Positions 1-6,016 of a stretch of 7,769 bases of DNA are shown piece by piece. The position numbers and the translations under genes were made by a program. Within the stretch, counting starts at the first letter, position 1. Every line of letters starts with the position of its first letter. Below the pieces are notes generated by a model. That model ran no database searches. It saw only the letters and a list, made by a program, of their open reading frames with translations, and was not told the origin of the DNA. This stretch comes from Mycobacterium sp. (lineage in GTDB: Bacteria; Actinomycetota; Actinomycetes; Mycobacteriales; Mycobacteriaceae), in assembly GCA_023264755.1 (NCBI GenBank), contig JAHFVB010000231.1, positions 1-7,769 of the forward strand, written 5' to 3'.

Positions 1-626
1 ACCAAGGCCACCACGTGGTCGTGGTCGATGTTTCCGGCCACCGCCACGACCATCCGCTCCGGGGTGTAGCGCCGGAGGTGGAACGAGTGGAGCTGCGCAC
101 GCGTCATCGCCGAGACGGACTCGATGCTGCCGATGACGGGCCGTCCGACGGGATGTTCACCGAACATCGCCGACAGGAACACGTCGCCGAGCGTGTCCTC
201 CGGATCGTCGTCGCGCATCGCGATTTCCTCGAGCACGACGTCGCGTTCTACTTCGACGTCCTCGATCGCACATCGCCCACGAAGCACCACGTCGGCCACC
301 AGGTCGACCGCCAACTCCAGGTCGGTGTCCAGCACGTGGGCGTAGTAGCAGGTGTGCTCCCGCGCGGTGAACGCGTTCAACTCACCACCCACGGCGTCTA
401 CCGACTGGGCGATCTCGACCGCGGAACGCGTCGGCGTCGACTTGAACAACAAGTGTTCGAGGAAGTGTGCGGCGCCGGCGACGCTAGGACCTTCGTCCCG
501 CGACCCGACACCGACCCACACTCCCACCGACGCCGAGCGCACCGACGGAACGAACTCGGTGACGACGCGCAGCCCACCCGGCAGGGTGGTGCGCCGGACC
601 GACTTAACTGCTTGCGGTCGCGGCAT
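1..626 (-). CDS. pepR: M16-family zinc metallopeptidase PepR, N-terminal 208 residues (partial, runs off window start)
   Basis: The product is a predicted zinc protease of the M16 (pitrilysin/mitochondrial processing peptidase-like) family, which degrades peptides or processes proteins. Translating the minus strand from the ATG at 626-624 gives an uninterrupted frame to the window edge. The inverted zinc motif H-F-L-E-H lies at residues 54-58, and the third ligand is probably Glu134 in the E-R-D-V-V-L-E-E-I block, at the distance usual for the family. Other family landmarks are G-G-E-L-N-A-F-T (80-87) and the R-R-Y-T-P-E-R-M block near the cut end. The family is about 430 residues long, so roughly half is present. 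The start overlaps the end of gpsI by 23 bases in a different frame, which suggests co-transcription and perhaps translational coupling. No clear Shine-Dalgarno sequence precedes the ATG. The gene order gpsI-pepR matches M. tuberculosis Rv2783c-Rv2782c. The family call is secure; the physiological substrate is unknown. Confidence 0.93.
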   Translation of the reverse strand, partial: MPRPQAVKSVRRTTLPGGLRVVTEFVPSVRSASVGVWVGVGSRDEGPSVAGAAHFLEHLLFKSTPTRSAVEIAQSVDAVGGELNAFTAREHTCYYAHVLDTDLELAVDLVADVVLRGRCAIEDVEVERDVVLEEIAMRDDDPEDTLGDVFLSAMFGEHPVGRPVIGSIESVSAMTRAQLHSFHLRRYTPERMVVAVAGNIDHDHVVAL

Positions 627-2910
627 CGGCAGACAGCACGCCGGCTTCCCCGGAAGACTCGGCGGTCTCCGTCGGGGCGTCACCGTCACCAGCCTCGGCG
701 GCGCCGTCTTCGGCGACCAGGACCAGCGAGATCTTGCCGCGGTTGTCGATGTCGGCGATCTCCACGCGGAGCTTGTCACCGACCTTCACCACGTCTTCGA
801 CCTTCGCGATGCGCTTGCCCTTGCCGAGCTTGCTGATGTGCACCAGCCCGTCACGGCCCGGCAACAGCGACACGAAGGCACCGAAGTCAGTGGTCTTCAC
901 CACCGTTCCGAGGAACCGCTCGCCGACCTTGGGCAGCTGCGGGTTGGCGATGGCGTTGATCAAGTCGATCGCGGCCTGGGCAGCCTCGCCATTGCTGGCG
1001 CCGACGAACACCGTTCCGTCGTCTTCGATCGAGATCGAAGCGCCGGTCTGCTCGGTGATCGAGTTGATCATCTTGCCCTTGGGCCCGATGACCTCACCGA
1101 TCTTGTCGACCGGCACCTTGATCGTGGTGATGCGCGGGGCGTACGGGCTCATCTCGTCGGGCTCGTCGATGGCCTCCGCCATGATGTCCAAGATGATGAT
1201 GCGAGCGGCCTTGGCCTGAGCCAGCGCATCGGCCAGCACGTGCGACGGGATGCCGTCGAGCTTGGTGTCGAGCTGCAGGGCGGTGACGAACTCCTTGGTG
1301 CCTGCGCACTTGAAGTCCATGTCGCCGAACGCGTCCTCGGCACCGAGGATGTCGGTCAGGGTGACGAAGCGGCGCTCGACCTTGCCGTCGATCTCGACGT
1401 CATCGGACACCAGCCCCATGGCGATACCGGCCACCGGCGCCTTCAACGGCACTCCGGCGCTCAGCAGCGACAGGGTCGAGGCACAGACCGAGCCCATCGA
1501 CGTCGAGCCGTTGGAGCTCAACGCCTCCGACACCTGACGGATGGCGTAGGGGAATTCCTCGATGCTGGGCAGCACCGGCACCAAGGCCCGCTCGGCCAGC
1601 GCGCCGTGGCCGATTTCGCGGCGCTTCGGCGAACCGACGCGACCGGTCTCACCGGTCGAGAACGGCGGGAAGTTGTAGTGGTGCATGTAGCGCTTGGAGG
1701 TTTCCGGCCCCAGCGAGTCGATCTGCTGGGCCATCTTGACCATGTCCAGGGTGGTGACACCGAGGATCTGCGTCTCACCGCGCTCGAACAGTGCGCTGCC
1801 GTGGGCGCGCGGCACCCAGTTGGTCTCGGCCTTGAGCTCGCGGATGTCGCGGATGCCGCGGCCGTCGATGCGGAAGTTGTCGGTCAGAATCCGCTGCCGG
1901 ACCAGCTTCTTGGTCAGCGAACGGAACGCCGCGCCGAGCTCCTTCTCCCGCCCGGCGTAGGTCTCGCCGAGCCGCGCCAGCACCTCGACCTTGACCTGGT
2001 CGGTGCGGTCGTTGCGCTCTTCCTTGCCCGCGATGGACAGCGCCTTGGACAGTTCGTCGGTGGCCACCGCCGCCACGGAGTAGTAGACGTCGTCGCCGTA
2101 GTCCGGGAACACCGGGTAGTCGGCGGTTTCCTTCGCGGCGGCGTCGGCGAGCTCCTGCTGCGCCTTGCACAGCACCGCGATGAACGGCTTGGCGGCCTCG
2201 AGGCCCTCTGCCACGACCGCCTCGGTGGGCTTGACGGCCCCACCCGCGATGAGCTCGATGACGTTGGCAGTGGCCTCGGCTTCGACCATCATGATCGCGA
2301 CGTCGGCCTGGTCTCCCGTTCCGACGACGCGCCCGGCGACGACCATGTCGAAGACCGCGCGCTCCAGCTGATCGATCTTCGGGAAGGCCACCCACTGGCC
2401 GTCGATCAGCGCGACGCGCACGCCGCCGACGGGACCGGAGAACGGCAGGCCGGCCAGCTGAGTGGACGCCGAGGCCGCGTTGATGGCCAGCGCGTCGTAG
2501 ATGTCCTGGGGGTTGAGGCTCAGCACCGTGACGACGACCTGGATCTCGTTGCGCAGCCCCGAGACGAACGACGGGCGCAGCGGACGGTCGATGAGCCGGC
2601 AGGTCAGGATCGCGTCCGTGGACGGACGGCCCTCGCGGCGGAAGAACGAGCCGGGGATGCGGCCCGCGGCGTACATGCGCTCCTCGACGTCGACCGTCAG
2701 CGGGAAGAAGTCGAAGTGTTCCTTGGGTTGCTTGCTGGCCGTGGTGGCCGAGAGCAGCATGGTCTCGTCGTCGAGGTAGGCGACGGCGGAGCCGGCGGCC
2801 TGTTGCGCGAGCCGACCGGTTTCGAAGCGGATGGTGCGGGTGCCGAAGCTCCCGTTGTCGATGACGGCGGTCGATTCGAACGCGCCGTCTTCATTTCGTG
2901 TTGCAGCCAT
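604..2910 (-). CDS. gpsI: Polynucleotide phosphorylase / guanosine pentaphosphate synthetase (PNPase)
   Basis: This enzyme is a phosphorolytic 3'-5' exoribonuclease that degrades mRNA, releasing nucleoside diphosphates; actinobacterial members were also named for (p)ppGpp synthesis. The 768-residue protein (M. tuberculosis about 752) shows the full architecture: two RNase PH domains separated by an alpha-helical region, a KH domain (about 597-660, with G-P-K-G in the GXXG loop), an S1 domain (about 662-733, [12 protein letters not shown]) and a Glu/Ala-rich acidic tail. In the catalytic second PH domain the phosphate-binding S-N-G-S-T-S-M is at 466-472, and Asp526, Asp532 and Lys534 match E. 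coli Asp486, Asp492 and Lys494. The frame stays open to a TTG at 2922, but that codon is only one base from the likely ribosome-binding site (GAGG, 2924-2927). The ATG at 2910 is preferred, with a rather long 13-base spacing. A 315-base leader lies upstream, and pepR follows with overlap. Confidence 0.98.
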   Translation of the reverse strand: MAATRNEDGAFESTAVIDNGSFGTRTIRFETGRLAQQAAGSAVAYLDDETMLLSATTASKQPKEHFDFFPLTVDVEERMYAAGRIPGSFFRREGRPSTDAILTCRLIDRPLRPSFVSGLRNEIQVVVTVLSLNPQDIYDALAINAASASTQLAGLPFSGPVGGVRVALIDGQWVAFPKIDQLERAVFDMVVAGRVVGTGDQADVAIMMVEAEATANVIELIAGGAVKPTEAVVAEGLEAAKPFIAVLCKAQQELADAAAKETADYPVFPDYGDDVYYSVAAVATDELSKALSIAGKEERNDRTDQVKVEVLARLGETYAGREKELGAAFRSLTKKLVRQRILTDNFRIDGRGIRDIRELKAETNWVPRAHGSALFERGETQILGVTTLDMVKMAQQIDSLGPETSKRYMHHYNFPPFSTGETGRVGSPKRREIGHGALAERALVPVLPSIEEFPYAIRQVSEALSSNGSTSMGSVCASTLSLLSAGVPLKAPVAGIAMGLVSDDVEIDGKVERRFVTLTDILGAEDAFGDMDFKCAGTKEFVTALQLDTKLDGIPSHVLADALAQAKAARIIILDIMAEAIDEPDEMSPYAPRITTIKVPVDKIGEVIGPKGKMINSITEQTGASISIEDDGTVFVGASNGEAAQAAIDLINAIANPQLPKVGERFLGTVVKTTDFGAFVSLLPGRDGLVHISKLGKGKRIAKVEDVVKVGDKLRVEIADIDNRGKISLVLVAEDGAAEAGDGDAPTETAESSGEAGVLSADAATASS

Positions 2911-2921
2911 GACGTACGTCA
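2910..2921. promoter_or_regulatory. Perfect 12-bp palindrome covering the gpsI start codon
   Basis: TGACGTACGTCA is a perfect dyad. It fills the space between the likely gpsI Shine-Dalgarno (GAGG at 2924-2927, minus strand) and ends on the A of the ATG. In RNA it could fold into a small 4-bp hairpin with a GUAC loop, which would shorten the effective 13-base spacing; in DNA it could be an operator half-site pair. The dyad is directly visible; any function is inference. Confidence 0.4.
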
Positions 2922-3004
2922 ATCCTCTTTGTTCTCGTGTTCAGCTGTCTTTCGGCGTCACACGCAAACCCGGGAAACCCGACGGCCATCGATCGAAGCG
3001 GCCG

Positions 3005-3028
3005 GACGTCGCCGGACGTCGGGACGTC
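3005..3028. repeat. Short tandem repeat with three GACGTC palindromes
   Basis: GCCGGACGTC occurs twice in tandem (3001-3010 and 3011-3020) and is followed at once by GGGACGTC, so the self-complementary hexamer GACGTC falls at 3005, 3015 and 3023. The spacing of 10 and 8 bp is close to one helical turn. It lies about 95-120 bp upstream of the gpsI ATG. It may be a cluster of protein-binding sites or a chance duplication. Confidence 0.4.
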
Positions 3029-3155
3029 ACGAGCGTCGTAGCTCCGACCGCCACTACCGAAGACCGCCCATTCGTAGACGGGTGTCGTGGTGACGCTCTG
3101 GAACGGCGCACGCGGATATGCGCGGACCGCACCTATGTTCGAGCACAACCGGCTC

Positions 3156-3195
3156 AAAACAGTTTCACTGTACATGCCAGGGCACATCGGCCCTG
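3156..3195 (-). terminator. Weak tandem hairpins downstream of lppU
   Basis: Starting about 30 bases after the lppU stop, the minus strand can form CAGGGC/GCCCTG (6 bp, 6-base loop, 3178-3195) and then ACAGT/ACTGT (5 bp, GAA loop, 3159-3171) followed directly by TTTT (3159-3156). The stem next to the T-run is short, so this may only attenuate transcription between lppU and gpsI. Confidence 0.3.
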
Positions 3196-3225
3196 CTACT
3201 GCCCCATCCCGAGCCGCCTGCCAAC

Positions 3226-3726
3226 TCAGGACACCGCATCGACGCACACCGTGAACTGGCGCTCGGGGTAGGGGTATCCGAGGCCGCTCGTGCACAGGTC
3301 GTGATTGGCCACGCGATCCAAGACCTGCGTGGCCTTCTGTCGATGGACAGCCGTGCCATCGGTGCAGTCCACCCGGAACGGATCCCGAGCGTGGTCCGTA
3401 TCGACGCTCATGCAGCCGCCGATGACCCAGTCGACGTCCATGCACACCGTCGCGCCGGAGCCGTTGAAGGTGTGGGTGGTGTAGTAGGAATCCACGTCCG
3501 AGGGGCACTCCTCGGCCTTGTCGACCATCCGCACGACCTTGAAGTTCGATTCCGGACTGCCGCACACGGCCTCGACGGCTTCGGGTCGATCGGGTGGACC
3601 GCCGACCTTGAGGCAATCCCCCACCTGCAGTTCCGCGGCCGCCGCAGCGGAACATCCGGCGCAGGCCACCAGAACCAGTACCGCGGCCGCGGCCGTGAAG
3701 GCCGTGACCGCGGACGGTTTGCTCAC
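3226..3726 (-). CDS. lppU: LppU-like exported lipoprotein
   Basis: This is a 166-residue predicted lipoprotein, anchored on the outer face of the cytoplasmic membrane; its function is unknown. Residues 1-21 form a signal peptide with Lys3 and an Ala/Val/Leu-rich core. A lipobox-like L-V-A-C places the lipidated cysteine at Cys22, although C-A-G-C makes Cys25 an alternative. The mature part has several cysteines that may pair, the motif V-G-D-C-L-K-V-G-G-P-P-D-R-P near its start, and conserved-looking D-V-D-S-Y-Y, C-M-D-V-D-W-V and Y-P-E-R-Q-F-T-V-C-V blocks. From memory it matches M. tuberculosis LppU (Rv2784c), which occupies the same place between rpsO and gpsI. The start is a GTG at 3726-3724, ten bases after the rpsO stop, with no recognisable Shine-Dalgarno, so translation may depend on coupling to rpsO. 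Confidence 0.87.
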   Translation of the reverse strand: MSKPSAVTAFTAAAAVLVLVACAGCSAAAAAELQVGDCLKVGGPPDRPEAVEAVCGSPESNFKVVRMVDKAEECPSDVDSYYTTHTFNGSGATVCMDVDWVIGGCMSVDTDHARDPFRVDCTDGTAVHRQKATQVLDRVANHDLCTSGLGYPYPERQFTVCVDAVS

Positions 3727-3736
3727 CGGGGTTGGG

Positions 3737-4006
3737 TCAGCGGCGAAGACCGAGACGTCCGATCAGCGCGCGGTAGCGCTCCACGTCGACGCGCTCGATG
3801 TACTTCAGCAGCCGCTTGCGGCGTCCCACCAGAAGCAGCAGCCCGCGCCGCGAGTGGTGGTCATGCCGGTGCATCTTGAGGTGCTCGGTCAGATCGGAGA
3901 TGCGCTTGGACAGCATCGCGACCTGCGCCTCGGGCGACCCCGTATCGGTGTCGTGAAGGCCGTACTGGCCGAGGATTTCCTTCTTCTGTTCGGTGGTAAG
4001 CGCCAC
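3737..4006 (-). CDS. rpsO: 30S ribosomal protein S15
   Basis: S15 is a primary 16S rRNA-binding protein that organises the platform of the small ribosomal subunit. The 89-residue product has the usual S15 length and the diagnostic helices: [11 protein letters not shown] near the start, then [10 protein letters not shown] (20-30), the rRNA-contacting [15 protein letters not shown] (42-56) and [14 protein letters not shown]. The frame extends further upstream, but the start is the GTG at 4006-4004: it gives the family N-terminus and has a GGAG at 4014-4017 with ideal 7-base spacing. It is followed after 10 bases by lppU and preceded by a 94-base gap from ribF. Confidence 0.98.
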   Translation of the reverse strand: MALTTEQKKEILGQYGLHDTDTGSPEAQVAMLSKRISDLTEHLKMHRHDHHSRRGLLLLVGRRKRLLKYIERVDVERYRALIGRLGLRR

Positions 4007-4013
4007 GAAACAA

Positions 4014-4017
4014 CTCC
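4014..4017 (-). promoter_or_regulatory. Ribosome-binding site of rpsO
   Basis: On the minus strand GGAG lies 7 bases before the GTG at 4006. This decides the S15 start over upstream in-frame codons. Confidence 0.75.
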
Positions 4018-4052
4018 ATCTATCGGTCCGCGTGGATGAGCTGGGCACGGCC

Positions 4053-4067
4053 GCCGCGAACTGCAGC
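4053..4067 (-). promoter_or_regulatory. Small hairpin with a G-U pair in the rpsO leader
   Basis: In the transcript leading into rpsO, GCUGC-AGUUC-GCGGC can form a 5-bp stem with a central U-G pair and a 5-base loop, about 47-61 bases before the GTG. S15 is known in several bacteria to repress its own mRNA by binding leader structures that mimic its rRNA site, including a G-U/G-C element. The hairpin is visible; the regulatory role is a guess. Confidence 0.25.
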
Positions 4068-4086
4068 ACGGGCCTGGTCGAGAGCG

Positions 4087-4092
4087 AGCTTA
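4087..4092 (-). promoter_or_regulatory. Possible -10 hexamer (TAAGCT) for rpsO
   Basis: TAAGCT on the minus strand fits the mycobacterial TANNNT -10 pattern. It sits just after the ribF stop and would give a leader of about 75 bases before rpsO. No good -35 is visible, which is common in mycobacteria. A single hexamer match in a 94-base gap is weak evidence. Confidence 0.3.
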
Positions 4093-4100
4093 ACAGTGAA

Positions 4101-5084
4101 CTACTGCGCAGCGAGAATCGTGCGGGCCTTGGCGGTGTCTCCACGCATCGCAACGACGAGTTCATCGACCCCGTCGAACTTCTCCTGACCACGGATTCGC
4201 GCGACGAAGTCGACGGCGACGTGCTGGCCGTAGAGGTCGGCATCGGTGTCCAGCACGAACGCCTCCACCGTGCGGGTCCGACCGGAGAACGTCGGATTGG
4301 TGCCGACGGACACCGCGGCCTGATAGCGCTCGCCGGGAATGACGGTGCCCACTACCGGCCCGTGGCCCAGCACCGTGAACCAGGCGGCGTACACCCCGTC
4401 GGCGGGAATCGCGGAGAACATCGGCGGCGCCACGTTGGCGGTGGGAAAGCCCAGCCCCCGGCCCCGTCCGTCACCGCGGACCACGACGCCCTCGACTCGG
4501 TGCGGGCGGCCGAGCGCCTCGGTGGCCGCCACCATGTCGCCGGCGTCGACGCATGCCCGAATGTAGGTCGACGAGAACGTCACCGTCTCGTCGCGCTGGG
4601 TGTCGGCTACCTCCGAGACCAGGGTCATGCTCTCGACGGCGAAGCCGAAGCGCTCCCCGGCCTTGCGCAGCATCGTGACGTTGCCTGCGGCCTTCTTGCC
4701 GAACGTGAAGTTCTCCCCGACGACCACCTCGACGACGTGCAGACGTTCGACGAGCAGTTCGTGGATGTAGCGGTCGGGAGTCAGCTTCATGAAGTCCGAG
4801 GTGAAGGGCATTACCAGGAAGACGTCGATGCCCATTTCCTCGACCAGCTCGGCGCGGCGCGTCAGGGTGGTCAGCTGTGCGGGATGGCTGCCGGGGAAGA
4901 CGACTTCCATGGGATGGGGGTCGAACGTCATCAAGACCGTCGGCACCCCGCGCGATCGGCCGGCCTTGACGGCATGGTTGATGAGCTCCGCGTGTCCGCG
5001 GTGCACTCCGTCGAACACGCCGATCGTGACGACGCATCTGCCCCAGTCCGTGGGGATCTCATCCTGACCCCGCCAGCGCTGCAC
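4101..5084 (-). CDS. ribF: Bifunctional riboflavin kinase / FAD synthetase
   Basis: RibF phosphorylates riboflavin to FMN and adenylylates FMN to FAD in the cytoplasm. The N-terminal nucleotidyltransferase domain (about 1-185) has [10 protein letters not shown] at 22-31, F-D-P-H-P near 54-58 and S-S-T-Y-I-R at 171-176. The C-terminal kinase domain has G-F-P-T-A-N at 212-217, G-T-N-P-T-F at 261-266 and the probable catalytic Glu274 in R-T-V-E-A-F. The frame is open to 5123, but the GTG at 5084-5082 is chosen: it gives M-Q-R-W-R-G-Q-D, as I recall for the M. tuberculosis protein, and a TAGGCT -10 hexamer lies 7 bases before it, fitting a leaderless mRNA. The resulting 327 residues agree with the family length of about 310-330. 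It is divergent from sirR, with 81 bases between the start codons. Confidence 0.96.
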   Translation of the reverse strand: MQRWRGQDEIPTDWGRCVVTIGVFDGVHRGHAELINHAVKAGRSRGVPTVLMTFDPHPMEVVFPGSHPAQLTTLTRRAELVEEMGIDVFLVMPFTSDFMKLTPDRYIHELLVERLHVVEVVVGENFTFGKKAAGNVTMLRKAGERFGFAVESMTLVSEVADTQRDETVTFSSTYIRACVDAGDMVAATEALGRPHRVEGVVVRGDGRGRGLGFPTANVAPPMFSAIPADGVYAAWFTVLGHGPVVGTVIPGERYQAAVSVGTNPTFSGRTRTVEAFVLDTDADLYGQHVAVDFVARIRGQEKFDGVDELVVAMRGDTAKARTILAAQ

Positions 5085-5091
5085 GACCGTT

Positions 5092-5097
5092 AGCCTA
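5092..5097 (-). promoter_or_regulatory. -10 hexamer (TAGGCT) of a leaderless ribF promoter
   Basis: TAGGCT on the minus strand matches TANNNT and ends 7 bases before the ribF GTG, so transcription would begin at or within a base of the start codon. No Shine-Dalgarno is present there. The surrounding TAGGCTAAC also equals the core of the mycobacterial iron-box consensus, but the outer half-site bases are absent. Confidence 0.5.
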
Positions 5098-5151
5098 CGA
5101 CGCGACTTGCCGCTCGGCGCCACGAGCTGCCCGGCTGAGCCAATGATTGCC

Positions 5152-5157
5152 TAAACT
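5152..5157 (+). promoter_or_regulatory. -10 hexamer (TAAACT) of a near-leaderless sirR promoter
   Basis: TAAACT matches TANNNT and ends 8 bases before the GTG at 5166. A start on the purines at 5163-5166 would give an untranslated leader of 0-3 bases. There is no Shine-Dalgarno and no clear -35. Confidence 0.5.
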
Positions 5158-5165
5158 TGGTCAGC

Positions 5166-5858
5166 GTGAGTCCTGACGGTAACCCGCGCGACCTGTCGAC
5201 GGTGGCTCAGGACTACCTCAAGGTCATCTGGACCGCGCAGGAATGGTCTCGCGAGAAGGTCAGCACGAAGATGCTGGCCGAACGCATGGGCGTCTCGGCG
5301 AGCACCGCGTCGGAATCCATCCGCAAGCTCGCCGACCAGGGGCTCGTCGACCACGCGAAGTACGGCGCGGTGACGCTGACCGACGCCGGCCGCGCCGCGG
5401 CGCTGGCCATGGTGCGCCGACACCGGTTGATGGAGACCTTCCTGGTGCGCGAACTCGGCTACAGCTGGGACGAGGTGCACGACGAGGCCGAGGTGCTCGA
5501 GCACGCCGTTTCCGACACCATGCTGATGCGCATCGACGCCAAGCTGGGCTTTCCCACCCGCGATCCGCACGGCGACCCGATCCCGGCAGCCGACGGGCAA
5601 GTGCCCACGCCGGACGCCCGGCAGCTGTCGGTTTGCCGCGACGGGGACGCGGGCACCGTCGCCCGGATCTCCGATGCCGATCCGGAGATGCTGCGTTACT
5701 TCGACAGCGTCGGCATCAGCTTGGACTCCCGACTGAAGGTGCTGGCGCGGCGCGACTTCGCCGGGATGATCTCGGTGTCCATCGAATCCGTCGACGGTCC
5801 CACCGCCACCGTGGACTTGGGCAGCCCTGCCGCAGAAGCGATCTGGGTCGTGGCCTAA
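5166..5858 (+). CDS. sirR/mntR: DtxR-family metal-dependent repressor, manganese type (SirR/MntR)
   Basis: This is a cytoplasmic DNA-binding repressor that senses divalent metal. The 230-residue protein has an N-terminal winged helix-turn-helix (about 10-75; helices around V-S-T-K-M-L-A-E-R-M-G-V-S-A-S-T-A-S-E-S), a metal-binding dimerisation domain (about 80-145) and a C-terminal SH3-like domain (about 155-230). Candidate metal ligands by alignment to DtxR are Asp16 (DtxR Met10), His86, Glu90, His105, Glu109 (DtxR Cys102), Glu112 and His113. Asp and Glu in place of Met10 and Cys102 are the manganese-regulator pattern, favouring MntR over the iron regulator IdeR. From memory it matches M. tuberculosis Rv2788. 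The GTG at 5166 is chosen over TTG at 5157 because the TTG overlaps the -10 hexamer. It is divergent from ribF and ends in a strong hairpin at 5917-5944. Confidence 0.93.
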   Translation: MSPDGNPRDLSTVAQDYLKVIWTAQEWSREKVSTKMLAERMGVSASTASESIRKLADQGLVDHAKYGAVTLTDAGRAAALAMVRRHRLMETFLVRELGYSWDEVHDEAEVLEHAVSDTMLMRIDAKLGFPTRDPHGDPIPAADGQVPTPDARQLSVCRDGDAGTVARISDADPEMLRYFDSVGISLDSRLKVLARRDFAGMISVSIESVDGPTATVDLGSPAAEAIWVVA

Positions 5859-5916
5859 GCCCCGACGACGCCGACAATCCAGCGTTGGCGGCCGGCTCTG
5901 GAGACCCTCAAAGTCC

Positions 5917-5944
5917 GGGGGCGCCGCCAAAGCGCGGCGCTCCC
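5917..5944 (+). terminator. Strong GC hairpin terminator after sirR
   Basis: GGGGGCGCCGC (5917-5927) pairs with GCGGCGCTCCC (5934-5944) in an 11-bp stem with one G-U pair and a 6-base loop, beginning 58 bases after the sirR stop. There is no U-run, which is common for mycobacterial hairpin terminators. Read from the minus strand the same stem has one A-C mismatch, so it could also stop TetR-gene transcription. Confidence 0.65.
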
Positions 5945-5949
5945 GAACC

Positions 5950-5962
5950 GAGGTGGCACCTC
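5950..5962. repeat. 13-bp palindrome in the convergent intergenic region
   Basis: GAGGTG-G-CACCTC is a perfect dyad with a one-base centre, five bases after the terminator hairpin. It may be an accessory stem or a binding site. Confidence 0.4.
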
Positions 5963-5983
5963 CCCAAAGCCACGTCGACAACA

Positions 5984-6003
5984 TACATTCCGACCGGAAT
6001 CTA
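5984..6003. promoter_or_regulatory. 20-bp operator-like inverted repeat beyond the 3' end of the TetR gene
   Basis: The core ATTCCG-AC-CGGAAT (5987-6000) is a perfect 6+6 dyad, and it is extended by matching outer TA pairs (5984-5985 and 6002-6003). The size and symmetry fit a TetR-type operator. However, it lies 14 bases past the TetR stop codon, between convergent genes, where no promoter is expected. A 2-base loop makes it a poor RNA hairpin, so a protein site is likelier than a terminator. Confidence 0.45.
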
Positions 6004-6016
6004 AGCAACGCATACG

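Larger units (their letters stand above)
2911..3225. other. 315-base intergenic leader between lppU and gpsI, no supported gene
   Basis: No reading frame here has mycobacterial codon bias. On the minus strand it contains, in transcription order from lppU to gpsI: a 6-bp hairpin (3178-3195), a 5-bp hairpin followed by TTTT (3156-3171), three GACGTC hexamers (3005, 3015, 3023) and the gpsI ribosome-binding site (2924-2927). It probably holds the gpsI promoter and a 5' untranslated leader, but I could not find a convincing -35/-10 pair. Confidence 0.5.

Noticed and set aside
2911..2922. TTG at 2922 as the gpsI start, adding four residues
   Set aside because: The Shine-Dalgarno would be only one base away; the ATG at 2910 fits better.
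352..3093. A 913-codon open frame on the plus strand, antisense to pepR and gpsI
   Set aside because: It lies opposite two clearly identified genes. Long antisense frames are expected in GC-rich DNA with G/C third positions; its product is Arg/Asp/Gly/His-rich without any recognisable domain.
2941..3132. A 63-codon minus-strand frame in the gpsI leader, a possible upstream small ORF
   Set aside because: Third-position G/C is well below that of the neighbouring genes, the product is Arg/Ser/Pro-rich without a recognisable domain, and there is no proper ribosome-binding site.
3137..3142. GTTCGA/TCGAAC, half of the mycobacterial LexA SOS box
   Set aside because: The opposite half-site is missing at the required spacing, so it is not a credible LexA site.
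4007..4243. Upstream extension of the rpsO frame
   Set aside because: S15 is about 89 residues, and a GGAG with 7-base spacing fixes the GTG at 4006. The extension overlaps ribF and has no S15 character.
5085..5123. Upstream start for ribF at 5123
   Set aside because: It adds a basic 13-residue extension not expected in the family and lies upstream of the -10 hexamer positioned for the GTG at 5084.
5151..6008. A 285-codon minus-strand frame opposite sirR
   Set aside because: It is a shadow of sirR. The product is His/Arg/Gly-rich without a recognisable domain, and it crosses the terminator hairpin.
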